Shown: positions 41,011-52,036 of the stretch, piece after piece
Numbering within the stretch: the first letter of the stretch is position 1
Layout: the number at the start of each line of letters is the position of its first letter
NCBI GenBank assembly: GCA_963747735.1
Contig: CAVVGE010000007.1
Coordinates: 558,001-622,000 of the forward strand
DNA length: 64,000 nucleotides
Origin: AP-15 sp963747735
Lineage (GTDB): Bacteria > Pseudomonadota > Alphaproteobacteria > ATCC43930 > CGMCC-115725
Reading direction: 5' to 3'
Notes under the pieces: generated by a model
Told to the model about the DNA's origin: nothing
Database searches by the model: none
The model's input: only the letters and a program-made list of their open reading frames with translations
Made by a program: the position numbers and the translations under genes

Positions 41011-41709
41011 ATGTTGGAAGTTTGGAGCTGGCCGACGCCGAACGGGCACAAGGTGCATATCGCGCTCGAAGAATTGGGCCTCGAATACAAGGTGATCCCG
41101 GTCAATATCGGCGCCGGCGACCAGTTCAAGCCCGAATTCCTGAAGATCACGCCCAACCACCGCATCCCGGCGATCGTCGATCCCGACGGCCCCGGCGGCA
41201 AGCCGTTCACCTTGTTCGAATCGGCGGCGATCCTGATTTACCTGTCGGAAAAGACCGGCGGCAAGCTGATCCCGAAGGACCCGATCGGCCGCTACAAATG
41301 TCTCGAATGGATGATGTTCCAGATGGGCGGGATCGGCCCGATGTTCGGCCAATGGAACCACTTTGCGTCATACGCCGTCGAAAAGATCCCCTACGCGATC
41401 GAACGCTATGCCAGCGAGGTCAAGCGGCTGCACCGGGTGCTCGAGCATCGCCTGGCGGAGGCGCATTGGCTCGCCGGCGACGAATACAGCATGGCCGACA
41501 TCATCACCTTCCCGTGGATGCGCGGCGCCGGCCGGCGCGGCATCGACCTCGCCGAGTTCCCGGGCATCAAACGCTGGCACGACGAGATGGCGGCGCGCCC
41601 GGCGGTGCAGCGCGGCATCAAGGTCCTGGCCGACCGCGCCCGCCGCGGCCCGATCACCGACACCGAACGCGAAAACTACTTTGGCAAAACCCAGTTCGGC
41701 GCCCGCTGA
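41011..41709 (+). CDS. Glutathione S-transferase, YghU/YfcG-like (Nu class)
   Basis: A 232-residue protein with an N-terminal thioredoxin-like domain (LEVWSWPTPNGHKVHIALEE, then KITPNHRIPAIVDPDG with the cis-Pro and TLFESAAILIYLSEK with the Glu-Ser glutathione contact). The C-terminal helical domain contains MMFQMGGIGPMFGQWNHF and the family's HWLAGDEYSMADIITFPW motif with N-cap Asp. The T-P-N-G sequence at residues 9-12 matches the Nu-class GSTs YfcG and YghU, which reduce disulfides with two GSH. Monocistronic, convergent with ssb. Confidence 0.92.
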   Translation: MLEVWSWPTPNGHKVHIALEELGLEYKVIPVNIGAGDQFKPEFLKITPNHRIPAIVDPDGPGGKPFTLFESAAILIYLSEKTGGKLIPKDPIGRYKCLEWMMFQMGGIGPMFGQWNHFASYAVEKIPYAIERYASEVKRLHRVLEHRLAEAHWLAGDEYSMADIITFPWMRGAGRRGIDLAEFPGIKRWHDEMAARPAVQRGIKVLADRARRGPITDTERENYFGKTQFGAR

Positions 41710-41793
41710 CCTTCTCGGCACAACCACAAATCGGGTTCCGGCGTGCGCCCGCCTGCGCCGGGGGCAGCGGAAGGCGGGATTTGCCGCAGCCTG

Positions 41794-42309
41794 TTAGAAC
41801 GGGATGTCGTCGTCGAGATCGTCGACCGGCTTGCGCGGGGCGCCGCGGCCGGGGAGCGCGGCCGGGGTGGCGCGGGGCGATGGCTCGTTGGCGAAACCGC
41901 TGCCGCCGCCGTCGCGGTAGTCGCCGTCGTAGCCGCCCTCGGCCGGCGCCGCGCTGCGGGCGGTGTCGAGCATGGTCAGCTGGCCGGCGAACGTGTTCAG
42001 CACGATTTCGGTCGTGTAGCGCTCCTGGCCCTGCTGGTCGGCCCATTTGCGGGTTTGCAAGGCGCCTTCGAGATAGACCTTCGAGCCCTTGCGTAAATAT
42101 TTCTCGGCGATCTCGGTCAGCCGCTCGTTGAAGATTACGACGCGGTGCCATTCGGTGCGCTCCTTGCGCTCGCCGGACGTCCGGTCGCGCCAGCTCTCCG
42201 AGGTCGCCAGCGTGAAATTGGCGACGCGCCGCCCGTCCTGGGTCGAGCGCACCTCCGGGTCGCGGCCGAGATTGCCGATGAGGATCACCTTGTTGACGCT
42301 GCCAGCCAT
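41794..42309 (-). CDS. ssb: Single-stranded DNA-binding protein
   Basis: Homotetrameric OB-fold protein that coats ssDNA in replication, recombination and repair. MAGSVNKVILIGNLGRDPEV, then RVANFTLATSESWRDR, ERTEWHRVVIFNERLTEIAE and LEGALQTRKWADQQGQERYT form the complete OB domain (residues 1-110). A Gly/Asp/Arg-rich linker follows, ending in the protein-recruiting acidic tip DDLDDDIPF. 171 residues, normal. The ATG at 42309 is the family start; longer frames upstream are not conserved. Confidence 0.95.
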   Translation of the reverse strand: MAGSVNKVILIGNLGRDPEVRSTQDGRRVANFTLATSESWRDRTSGERKERTEWHRVVIFNERLTEIAEKYLRKGSKVYLEGALQTRKWADQQGQERYTTEIVLNTFAGQLTMLDTARSAAPAEGGYDGDYRDGGGSGFANEPSPRATPAALPGRGAPRKPVDDLDDDIPF

Positions 42310-42401
42310 GGGCCCGCCCTCCGCTTTTGGTCGCCGGAAACGGCATCTTACCAAACCCGATATGTGTTCCCACTTTATTCTTATCCACAAGGAAATCGAT
42401 C

Positions 42402-43412
42402 ATGGCTTATCTCAATTCCATCGGCGGCCCCGCCGGCGGGGCCCAGCCGGAAAGCTCGCCGCCATCCGACGACGCCGCTCTTCTCGACGCCTATTCGCGC
42501 GCCGTAACGGGTGCCGTCGACAAGGTCGGCCCGGCCGTCCTTCACCTCCAGGTCAGCGGCCTGAAGGACGGCGCCGGCGGCGCCGGCTCGGGTGTCGTCT
42601 TCACCCCCGACGCCTATGTCCTGACCAACAGCCACGTCGTATCAGGCGCCAAGAAGATCGAGGCGGCCTTCCCCGACGGCCGCAGCCTGCGCGCCAATCT
42701 CGTCGGCGACGACCCCGACACCGATCTGGCCGTGCTGCGGCTCGACGGCGAAGCCTCGGCCTTTGCCCGGCTCGGCGATTCGCGGCGGCTCAAGGTCGGC
42801 CAGCTGGTGATCGCGATCGGCAACCCGTTCGGGTTTCAGTGCACGGTGACGGCCGGCGTCGTCAGCGCCCTCGGCCGCTCGCTGCGCAGCCGCTCGGGGC
42901 GGCTGATCGACAGCGTGATCCAGACCGACGCGGCCTTGAACCCGGGGAATTCGGGCGGGCCGCTCGTCACCGCTTCGGGCGAGGTCGTCGGCATCAACAC
43001 CGCGATCATCGGCATGGCCCAGGGCATCTGCTTTTCGATCTCGGCCGCGACGGTCGAGTTCGTGGCGGCGCGCCTCATTCGCGACGGCCGGGTGCAGCGC
43101 TCTTATATCGGGGTCGCCGGCCAGAATGTGCCGTTGCCGCGCCGCGTCGTGCGCTTTCACGAATTGCCGCGCGAGACCGCCGTGCGCATCCAATCGACCG
43201 CACCCGACGGCGCGGCGCGCGCTGCCGGGCTGCACAGCGGCGACATCATCGTCGCCGCCGACGGCATCCCCGTCGCCGACATCGACGAGCTGCACCGGCT
43301 GATGACCGAGGAGCGCGTCGACCTGCCGGTGCCGTTCACCGTGCTGCGCCTCTCGCAAAAGCTGGAGGTCATGGTGACCCCGCGCGAGACGGCGCCGCGC
43401 CCGGCGGCATAA
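42402..43412 (+). CDS. HtrA/Deg-like serine protease with one PDZ domain, apparently cytoplasmic
   Basis: A 336-residue trypsin-fold protease. The catalytic triad is His in YVLTNSHVVSGAKK (near residue 79), Asp in DDPDTDLAVLRLDG (near 109) and Ser in DAALNPGNSGGPLV (near 186). A PDZ domain occupies about residues 225-325 (QRSYIGVAGQNVPLPRRVVR, AARAAGLHSGDIIVAADGIP). GGAA stands before the ATG at 42402. The N-terminus (MAYLNSIGGPAGGAQPESSP) has no signal peptide or membrane anchor, unlike DegP/DegS, so it probably works in the cytoplasm, or its export signal lies in an unrecognised upstream start. Divergent from ssb. Confidence 0.88.
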   Translation: MAYLNSIGGPAGGAQPESSPPSDDAALLDAYSRAVTGAVDKVGPAVLHLQVSGLKDGAGGAGSGVVFTPDAYVLTNSHVVSGAKKIEAAFPDGRSLRANLVGDDPDTDLAVLRLDGEASAFARLGDSRRLKVGQLVIAIGNPFGFQCTVTAGVVSALGRSLRSRSGRLIDSVIQTDAALNPGNSGGPLVTASGEVVGINTAIIGMAQGICFSISAATVEFVAARLIRDGRVQRSYIGVAGQNVPLPRRVVRFHELPRETAVRIQSTAPDGAARAAGLHSGDIIVAADGIPVADIDELHRLMTEERVDLPVPFTVLRLSQKLEVMVTPRETAPRPAA

Positions 43413-44094
43413 AGCGCGGGGTGCCGGGCCGGATCGCTGCTGGCCGGCAGGAATGTTGAAAACTACGGCCTTCCTGTGCCAGCGCCCTTCGAGACGGACC
43501 GCCTGTCCTGAGGAGCCTGTGAATGAATTGGCGAGGCGTGAAAAACTGTGGCGGCGGGCACGGCGTGCGTGCTTCGAGACGCGCCCAAGGGCGCTCCTCA
43601 GCATGAGGTAAGCCGTTGAGGATATTAACGAAGCACCTCATCCTGAGGAAGCCGCGCAGCGGCTGTCTCGAAGGACGCACGGCGCCGATCCAGCCCCAAG
43701 CCAATAGGTTCACACGCTCTGAGGAGCCGCCGCAGGAGGCGTCTCGAAGCGGGCCTCCTCGGAGCGTGTGAACAAATCGGTATGGAGCAGGAAATCGGCA
43801 AACGTTCTATCTCGCTTTCCCGTGGGCCTTTAGCCCACGGACCCGATCCGTGGGGAAAGCCGGGACCCACCTTTCCAATGCTCCGAATTTTCAATCGATT
43901 ACAACTCCGTACAAGCGAATCTCACATCTTGCGGACGGCAGGATGGACGCCGGCTTGCCCCACGGATCAAGTCCGTGGGCTGAAGGCCCACGGGGAAGCG
44001 AGCAAAGAGGCGACGGGGGAATTGTTTCGCATGCTCTCAGGGTGAGGCAAGTGCTTGACACAAAAGACCTAGATCAGGCTTTGCAGCACCCCGC
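43413..44094. other. 680-bp intergenic region full of interspersed repeats
   Basis: No gene is recognisable. The first half (43480-43770) contains several TCGAGAC / CCTCATCCTGAGGA-type pieces (for example CACCTCATCCTGAGGAAGCC at 43636 and CTGTCTCGAAGGACGCAC), a repeat class common between genes in Hyphomicrobiales-type genomes. The second half carries a palindrome with GTGGGCCTTTAGCCCACGG arms. Open frames of up to 87 codons here follow the repeats and are not credible genes. Confidence 0.6.
43811..44003. repeat. Long palindromic repeat (CCCGTGGGCCTTTAGCCCACGG ... CCGTGGGCTGAAGGCCCACGG)
   Basis: TCGCTTTCCCGTGGGCCTTT at 43812 pairs with AAGGCCCACGGGGAAGCGA ending near 44002, and GATCCGTGGGG pairs with CCCCACGGATC. 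Each arm is itself a small hairpin (GTGGGC...GCCCAC). A third copy of one arm is at 45365-45390, so this is a dispersed family within the window. Confidence 0.85.
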
Positions 44095-45267
44095 TTAGCC
44101 CGCGACGACGCGGACGAAGCGCGCGACTTCGGCTTCCTCGTTGTAATAATGCACGCTGGCGCGGACGAGCGCCGCCAATCCGCGCTGCGGCAGGTCGAGC
44201 GCGGGCGCGCGCGGCGATCGGGAGACGTGAATGTTGATGTTCGCCGCCGCCAGCCGGGCGCGCGTTTCTTCGGGCGCCTCGCCGTCCTTCAGAAAGCTGA
44301 CGATCCCGCATTGCTCGACGCCCCGATCGTGCACGGTGATGCCGGGCCGCTTGGCGAGCTCCTGCCGCAACCGCCCGGCGAGCGCCTTGATTCGGGCTTC
44401 GATGGCCGCGCTGCCGACCCGCATCGCATAACGGGCGGCGACACCGAGGCCGATTTGGCCGGCCATGTTTCGCTCCCAACCTTCGAACCGGCGCGCGTCG
44501 CCGCGCAGGGCGTACCCATCGCCATCGGCCCAGGCGGCGGATTCCAGGTCGATAAAAGGCGGGTCGAGCATCCCGATTGTGTCGGCCCGCACATAGAGAA
44601 AGCCGGTGCCGCGCGGCCCGCGCAGATATTTGCGGCCGGCGGCCGCGAGCATGTCACAGCCGATCGCTCGCACATCGATCGCGAGCTGGCCGACCGATTG
44701 GCACGCGTCGAGCAGGTAAAGGATGCCGTGGCGCCGTGCGATCTGCCCGACCTCCGCCGCCGGATTGACGAGCCCGCCCTGCGTCGGCACATGGGTGATC
44801 GCGATGAGCCTGGTGCGCGGGCCGATCGCGCGTTCGAGTGCCCTAAGGTCGAGCCGCCCCATGGCGTCGTCGCCGACCACGTCGATCTCGATCCCGGCGC
44901 GGGCTTTCATCTGCAAAAACGCGAGATAGCTCGACAAATACTCCGACCGCCCGGTGACGATGCGGTCGCCGGCCCGGAACGGCACGGAGTAAAATGCCAT
45001 GTCCCAGGCACGGGTGGCACTTTCGACAAACGCGATCTCATGGCGCTCGGCGCCGATCAGCCCGGCGACAGCGTCGTAGAAATCGGCGATGCGAGCCTCG
45101 GCCTCGACCATCGCCTCCATGCCGCCGATCTCGGCCTCGCGCGCCAGATGCCCGGTCACCGCGTCGAGCACGACACGCGGCGGCAGCGCCATGCCCGCAT
45201 TGTTGAAGTGGAGCACGTTCTCCACACCGGGCGTCTGCGCCCGCAGCGCCGGCACGTCGAGCGCCAT
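44095..45267 (-). CDS. Class V aminotransferase / cysteine desulfurase-like PLP enzyme
   Basis: A 390-residue PLP-dependent enzyme of the SufS/CsdA-like fold. It starts MALDVPALRAQTPGVENVLH, then FNNAGMALPPRVV; conserved parts are VTGRSEYLSSYLAFLQM, ITHVPTQGGLVNPAAEVGQI, YLLDACQSVGQLAIDV (Asp and Gln contacts to PLP), and the lysine in AAGRKYLRGPRGTGFLYV that forms the Schiff base. The mobile-loop cysteine of SufS is not obvious (the C-terminal loop reads INIHVSRSPRAPALDLPQRG), so it may be an aminotransferase or a lyase of another kind. The ATG at 45267 is chosen by similarity. Confidence 0.82.
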   Translation of the reverse strand: MALDVPALRAQTPGVENVLHFNNAGMALPPRVVLDAVTGHLAREAEIGGMEAMVEAEARIADFYDAVAGLIGAERHEIAFVESATRAWDMAFYSVPFRAGDRIVTGRSEYLSSYLAFLQMKARAGIEIDVVGDDAMGRLDLRALERAIGPRTRLIAITHVPTQGGLVNPAAEVGQIARRHGILYLLDACQSVGQLAIDVRAIGCDMLAAAGRKYLRGPRGTGFLYVRADTIGMLDPPFIDLESAAWADGDGYALRGDARRFEGWERNMAGQIGLGVAARYAMRVGSAAIEARIKALAGRLRQELAKRPGITVHDRGVEQCGIVSFLKDGEAPEETRARLAAANINIHVSRSPRAPALDLPQRGLAALVRASVHYYNEEAEVARFVRVVAG

Positions 45268-45640
45268 GTTCTTCGACCTTTGTCGAGATGACGATGCTGT
45301 AGATATCGTCACCCTCTGTGGCAAGCTAGTGGTGGGAACCAGACACTTGACTCCGTTCTTGCCTTCCCGTGGGCCTTCAGCCCACGGACTTAGCCCGATC
45401 TATGCACGATCGAATTACATATCTTGAGTGTGCATGATGTCGCGCTCGGATTGGTTGTAGATGGAGAATGTGGACGAGCCGATCCAGCGCCGCCGCGGCG
45501 GGTTTGTCGGTCGGGATCGGGTAGGCGCTGGAGGTTGACGCGAAAGCGGGCGAGCTCGGGGGCAAAGGCCCCCGCTTTCAGGTGAGGAGACGAGGGTTCA
45601 GGTCATCAACCAAAACCCTACACCGAATCAACATCTTGTG
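45268..45640. pseudogene. Degraded coding remnant with repeat arm
   Basis: Contains one arm of the GTGGGCCTTCAGCCCACGG repeat at 45365-45390. On the minus strand, pieces of a lost protein can be read in changing frames: FRVNLQAYPIPTDKPAAAAL, then DRLVHI, and in another frame FSIYNQSERDIMHTQDM and a stop near 45420. They make sense only with several frameshifts, so this is a decayed gene. It may be the far end of the same lost gene as the remnant at 45641-45973, but I cannot prove it. Confidence 0.4.
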
Positions 45641-45973
45641 CTACATCCGCCAGCCCTCACGCATAATCCGGGCTAGCTTGATGCGCCGCGCACGACTCTG
45701 CTCCGCAGCAAGTGTCTCAGCGTCGCCAAACAAGGCGTGCTGATCCCTCGTCGGCGCTGGAGATTCGAGGGTGTCGGTCAGGATGACCCGCGCAGTAGCG
45801 ACCAAGCCGTCTGACAAGCCTACGAGTTTTTGGGTAATCCGAAGATGGGCAACCGAATACGGGCCGGGCAGCAGTTCGAATGCATAGAGGTTCTGTCCAA
45901 GATTAGCCGCCGCCTGCCGTTCGCCGGCAGCTCCTCGTGCCGCCTTAGCGCGCGTAACTGCCTTGTCGATCAC
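45641..45973 (-). pseudogene. Fragment of an N6-adenine DNA methyltransferase/restriction gene
   Basis: A 110-codon frame. NLYAFELLPGPYSVAHLRIT, then QKLVGLSDGLVATARVILTD, resembles the stretch upstream of the NPPY motif in large Type ISP/Eco57I-like restriction-methylation proteins (the 'GFELLPAPFVVAHL' region). The sequence ends with EQSRARRIKLARIMREGWRM right where the NPPY catalytic motif would be expected, so the catalytic part is gone. It is a relic of a restriction-modification gene next to rpoD. The assignment rests on remembered family patterns, hence moderate confidence. Confidence 0.45.
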
Positions 45974-45998
45974 AGCTAGCTAGCTCCCACGCTAGCTC

Positions 45999-48033
<2,035 letters not shown>

Positions 48034-48117
48034 GCCACCATCCCTAGAAGAGTTTCACTTCGGCCCCAATCGGCCGAGACCATATGGATCGCGCGCGCGG
48101 CGGTGGAGCGGGCTGGA

Positions 48118-49884
48118 TCAGACCCGCCCGGCATCGCCCGCCCTCTGTGCAACCGCCGCTGGCATGCTATCGGGGACCGAACCCACCTCACCGATCGGAT
48201 CGTTGCCGGATACGGCGACGGCACACGGCTCCTCTCGGGTCAGCATGCCGATTACGTGTGCCCATTCGCCGCGCGCAAGGTCGAGGTCGGAGCGCCGCGC
48301 CAAAAACCCGGCATCGACCGAAGGCGAAAAAACAGCATCCACGGTCGCAGCGAGCCCATTCTGGAGAAGGTGTTGCCGCAGCGCCGGAGCGTCAAGCCCC
48401 GGCGACGAAACGGTGACCCCTAAAAGCTCACGGCGCAGCTTGTCAAGCCCCGGCTCGGGAATTTCGAGCGCCGCCAACGCCTCGGCGACCTCGTCGATCA
48501 GCTCGGGGTGATCGACGAGGATGCGCAGCAGGATTTCGCGCTGGATAGTCCCCGAGGCGCGCGGCGGCGGCGGCGTCCCCTCCCGCACCGCTATGCCCGG
48601 CGGCGCTCGCCGGGCGCGACGCTTTGCTTGCCAAGGATTGCACCGGGCCTTGTAGAGGGTTTCGAACTCGAACCGCACCGTCCGGTCGGCGATCGTGCGC
48701 GCATGCTCGATGAGCCGCGCCTGGATTTTGGCGAGCCGCTCGGGCGTGTCGCGCCGGGCGCCGCCGACCTCGGATTCCCAGAGCATGTCGGCGAGCGGCC
48801 GGGCCGCCGCCAGGACGCGCTCGAAGGCCGGAGCGCCACCGCTGCGGATCAGCGAATCCGGGTCTTCGCCGGCCGGCAAAGCGGCAAAGCGCAGGCTGAA
48901 CCCCGGCTGCAGCAGCGGCAAGGCGCGGTGCAGCGCGCGCAAGGCGGCGCGCTCCCCTGCCGTATCGCCGTCGAAGCACAGGATCGGCTCCGGCCCCAAG
49001 CGCCACAGCTCGCGCAGCTGGAATTCGCCGAGCGCCGTCCCGAGCGGCGCCACCGCGGTCTGAAACCCGGCGCGGTTGAGCGCGATCACGTCCATATAGC
49101 CTTCGGTGACGATCGGATCGGGGGCGCCCCCCTTGGCGGCCCGCGCCGCCGACCAGCCATAGAGCACGCGGCCCTTTTCGAACAGCGGATGCTCGGGCGA
49201 GTTGAGGTATTTCGGCTGGCCGTCCCCAAGCGTCCGGCCGCCAAAGGCGATGACCCGGCCGGCCCGGTCGCCGATCGGGAAAACCACCCGGCCGCGCAGA
49301 AAATCGAACGCCTCGCCGCTCTCCGGCCGGTGCAGCAGCCCGGCCTCGACGAGCAGCGCCTCGGGCATGTCGAGGCCCAGGCCGCGGCGCAGCGCCTGGC
49401 GCTCGTCCGGTGCCCAGCCCAGGCGAAACCGCCGGATCGTGTCGTCGTCATCGAGCCCGCGGCTTGCAAGATAATCGCGGGCGCGGGCGCCGGCCGGCGA
49501 CCACAGTCGATTTTCGTAAAAGGCGGCGGCCGCTTCGAGCGCTTCGAGCAAGGTCTTTTGCCGCTGCGCCCGCTGCCGCTCCTCCGGCGTCGTCTCGGGG
49601 ATCGCGAGCCCGGCCTCGCCGGCCAGCCGCTCGACCGCTTCGAGAAAATCCAGATGCTGGGCGCGCATCAGATAGCCGATCGCATCGCCATGCGCGCCGC
49701 AGCCAAAGCAATGAAAGAACGACTTGTCCTCGACCACGTAGAAGGACGGCGTCTTCTCGTGGTGGAACGGACAGAGCCCGGCATATTCGCGCCCGCGCCG
49801 GACGAGCTTGACGTTGCGTCCGATCAGCCCGGCGAGCGAAACCCGGTTGCGCAATTCGTCGAGAAATCCCGGCGCAAACGCCAT
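48118..49884 (-). CDS. dnaG: DNA primase
   Basis: Makes RNA primers for lagging-strand synthesis. The 588-residue product has the N-terminal zinc finger (C38-P-F-H41 ... C60-F-G-C63 within LCPFHHEKTPSFYVVEDKSF and HCFGCG), the RNA polymerase core (KYLNSPEHPLFEKGRVLYGW), and the Toprim domain with the catalytic Glu in PIVTEGYMDVIALNRAG and Asp-x-Asp in ILCFDGDTAGERAALR. The C-terminal helicase-binding domain is present but less conserved. It directly precedes rpoD, as in the macromolecular-synthesis operon. The ATG at 49884 matches the family (MAFAPGFLDELRNRVSLAGL). Confidence 0.95.
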   Translation of the reverse strand: MAFAPGFLDELRNRVSLAGLIGRNVKLVRRGREYAGLCPFHHEKTPSFYVVEDKSFFHCFGCGAHGDAIGYLMRAQHLDFLEAVERLAGEAGLAIPETTPEERQRAQRQKTLLEALEAAAAFYENRLWSPAGARARDYLASRGLDDDDTIRRFRLGWAPDERQALRRGLGLDMPEALLVEAGLLHRPESGEAFDFLRGRVVFPIGDRAGRVIAFGGRTLGDGQPKYLNSPEHPLFEKGRVLYGWSAARAAKGGAPDPIVTEGYMDVIALNRAGFQTAVAPLGTALGEFQLRELWRLGPEPILCFDGDTAGERAALRALHRALPLLQPGFSLRFAALPAGEDPDSLIRSGGAPAFERVLAAARPLADMLWESEVGGARRDTPERLAKIQARLIEHARTIADRTVRFEFETLYKARCNPWQAKRRARRAPPGIAVREGTPPPPRASGTIQREILLRILVDHPELIDEVAEALAALEIPEPGLDKLRRELLGVTVSSPGLDAPALRQHLLQNGLAATVDAVFSPSVDAGFLARRSDLDLARGEWAHVIGMLTREEPCAVAVSGNDPIGEVGSVPDSMPAAVAQRAGDAGRV

Positions 49885-49941
49885 TTACGGGCCTCCCGCG
49901 ATAGGCGGCACAGGCGCTGTCGGGATTCTGAAGCTGTGTCT

Positions 49942-50062
49942 GATTTTCCTCTCCCCCCGAGCTCGGGGGGAGAGGGGAGGGTGAGGGGGGAAAGGACGTG
50001 CTTTAGTCACCGGCCCCCTCACCCCTCCCTCTCCCCCGGCCGGCGGGGGAGAGGGGGATTTA
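49942..50062. repeat. Palindromic repeats of the CTCTCCCCC/GGGGGAGAG class
   Basis: CCTCTCCCCCCGAGCTCGGG pairs with itself (CTCTCCCCCCGAGCTCGGGGGGAGAG), followed by GGGAGGGTGAGGGGG and its complement CCCCCTCACCCCTCCCTCTC, then CCCCCGGCCGGCGGGGGAGAGGGGG. It is a composite of two palindromes facing each other and resembles the one at 37096. It lies between dnaG and yqeY. Confidence 0.85.
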
Positions 50063-50102
50063 GGCCAAGCTGGAAATGCGAGGGCCAACCGCGTGAACCT
50101 GT

Positions 50103-50559
50103 CTAGCCCAAGAGCCGCCGGACGAGCGGGCCGGCACGCCCGAGGTCGATCGTCGCCGCATATCGCTCGCGTAGCGCCGCCATGACCTTGCCCATGTCCT
50201 TCGCTCCGGCCGCACCGGTCTCGGCGATCGCGGCCCGCGCCGCCATCTCGATTTCCGCCTCGTCCATCTGGCGCGGCAGAAAGCCTTCGATGACCGCGAT
50301 CTCGTCCGCTTCCTTCTGCGCGAGGTCGGGCCGGTTTCCTTGCTGGTAGAGCGCGATCAATTCGCGGCGCTGCTTGATCATGCCTTGCAGCATCGCGCCG
50401 ATCTCGCCTTCGGAAAGACCGTCCGGATTGCCTTGTCCGCGGGCGGCGACGTCGCGCTCCTTGAGCGCGGCCAGGATCAGGCGCACCGCCGAGACGGGTG
50501 CGCGCATCCCGCGCCTTCATCGCCTGTTTCAATCGGTCGGCGAAGGTCTGACGCAACAT
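50103..50559 (-). CDS. yqeY: GatB/YqeY domain-containing protein, with an apparent 1-bp insertion
   Basis: Small helical protein related to the tail domain of the tRNA-amidotransferase subunit GatB; exact role unknown. From the ATG at 50559 (GGGGGAAG upstream) it begins MLRQTFADRLKQAMKARDAR. At GGG 50496-50498 one base too many is present: ACCCGTCTC where ACCGTCTCG would give T-V-S-A-V-R. The other frame then continues SAVRLILAALKERDVAARGQ, MLQGMIKQRRELIALYQQGN, EADEIAVIEGFLPRQMDEAE and KDMGKVMAALRERYA to 50103. Corrected length is 151 residues, as expected. It lies upstream of dnaG-rpoD, its usual place. Likely intact in nature. Confidence 0.88.
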
Positions 50560-50741
50560 CGGCGCTTCCCCCTCGGGGCGGATTTTAAGCTCATTTCCTT
50601 TCGCCGGCCGCGACAATTTTGCCGGCCTCGCCCAGGCGTTTGAAACAGCGGCCGGAAAAGGCTATTCCTTCGGGCGCTCGGCTGCTCGCCTTTCCGATTT
50701 CCCGTGTGCGGCACGCGGCCTGCCAACAGGACCGGCTCCCG

Positions 50742-51926
50742 ATGCGCGACCCGAGGCCGCGACCGCCCGACTGCAACGCCGCCCTCGTGCTCGGCGACGG
50801 CACGGTGTTTTGGGGCCAAGGGTTCGGCGCCGCGGGTGCCGCGGTCGGCGAAGTCTGCTTCAACACCGCGATGACCGGTTATCAGGAGATCCTGACCGAT
50901 CCCTCCTACGCCGCGCAGATCATCACCTTCACCTTCCCGCATATCGGCAATGTCGGGGCCAATGCCGAGGATGTCGAGACCTCAACCCCGGCGGCGCGCG
51001 GGCTCATCCTCCATGCGGCGCCGACCGCGCCGGCGAATTGGCGCGCCACCCGGCCGCTCGACGATTGGCTCAAATCGCACGGGCTGATCGGCATTTCCGG
51101 TGTCGATACCCGGCGGCTCACCCGCCTGATCCGCGACCAGGGGCCGCCAAACGGCGTCATCGCCTTTACGCGGCAAGGGCGCCTCGACATCGCCGCGCTC
51201 CAGGCGCAGGCGCACGCCTGGCCCGGTCTCGAAGACATGGACCTGGCGAAAGAGGTCACCTGCCGGCAGACCTACGAATGGACCGAGACGGTGTGGCAGC
51301 GCGAGCGCGGCTATGGCCGCCAGGACGAGCCGCGCCATCATGTCGTCGCTGTCGATTACGGCGCCAAGCGCAATATCCTGCGCATGCTCGCCGGGCATGG
51401 TTGCCGCGTGACCGTGGTCCCCGCGACAGCCTCGGCCGAGGATGTGATGCGCCACCGCCCGGACGGCATCTTCCTCTCGAACGGGCCGGGCGACCCGGCG
51501 GCGACCGCCCTTTACGCGGTGCCGGTATTGCGCGAATTGATCGCCACCGGCACGCCGATCTTCGGCATCTGCCTCGGCCACCAGCTGATGGCGCTAACGC
51601 TCGGCGCCCGGACTCGGAAGATGGCGCGCGGCCATCGCGGCGCCAACCATCCGGTCAAGGACCTCGCGACCGGCCGGGTCGAGATCACCAGCCAAAACCA
51701 CGGCTTTGTCGTCGATCCCGAAAGCCTGCCGCGCGGGGTCGAGCCGACCCACCGCTCGCTGTTCGACAATTCGAACGAAGGGCTGCGCATCATCGGCAAG
51801 CCAGTGTTTTCGGTCCAGCACCACCCGGAGGCGAGCCCCGGCCCGCAGGACAGCCACTATCTGTTCGAGCGGTTCGTCGCGATGATGGATGCGAACGACG
51901 GGCATGAATGGCATTCGCGGCGCTGA
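50742..51926 (+). CDS. carA: Carbamoyl-phosphate synthase small subunit (glutamine amidotransferase)
   Basis: Supplies ammonia from glutamine to CarB for arginine and pyrimidine synthesis. 394 residues. The N-terminal CPSase domain (AALVLGDGTVFWGQGFGAAG, FNTAMTGYQEILTDPSYAAQ, FTFPHIGNVGANAEDVE) is followed by the class I amidotransferase domain: VDYGAKRNILRML, FLSNGPGDP, the nucleophile in IFGICLGHQLMALTLGA (Cys near 273) and FSVQHHPEASPGPQDSHYLF (His and Glu). The ATG at 50742 is preferred; the frame upstream is not conserved. Divergent from yqeY. A diverged fragment of a carA 3' end lies 500 bp downstream. Confidence 0.95.
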   Translation: MRDPRPRPPDCNAALVLGDGTVFWGQGFGAAGAAVGEVCFNTAMTGYQEILTDPSYAAQIITFTFPHIGNVGANAEDVETSTPAARGLILHAAPTAPANWRATRPLDDWLKSHGLIGISGVDTRRLTRLIRDQGPPNGVIAFTRQGRLDIAALQAQAHAWPGLEDMDLAKEVTCRQTYEWTETVWQRERGYGRQDEPRHHVVAVDYGAKRNILRMLAGHGCRVTVVPATASAEDVMRHRPDGIFLSNGPGDPAATALYAVPVLRELIATGTPIFGICLGHQLMALTLGARTRKMARGHRGANHPVKDLATGRVEITSQNHGFVVDPESLPRGVEPTHRSLFDNSNEGLRIIGKPVFSVQHHPEASPGPQDSHYLFERFVAMMDANDGHEWHSRR

Positions 51927-52036
51927 CCCATGCTTTCCCGCCGAGGCTGCTGAGAATGCAGGTTCCTCGCTGGAATACAGGGCGTTCTTGCTGAGTGACG
52001 GCACGATCAATATCGGGCGAATCACGGGTGCTTGAG

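Noticed and set aside
43782..44045. 87-codon open frame
   Set aside because: It runs through palindromic repeat arms and its translation is made of repeat-derived peptides.
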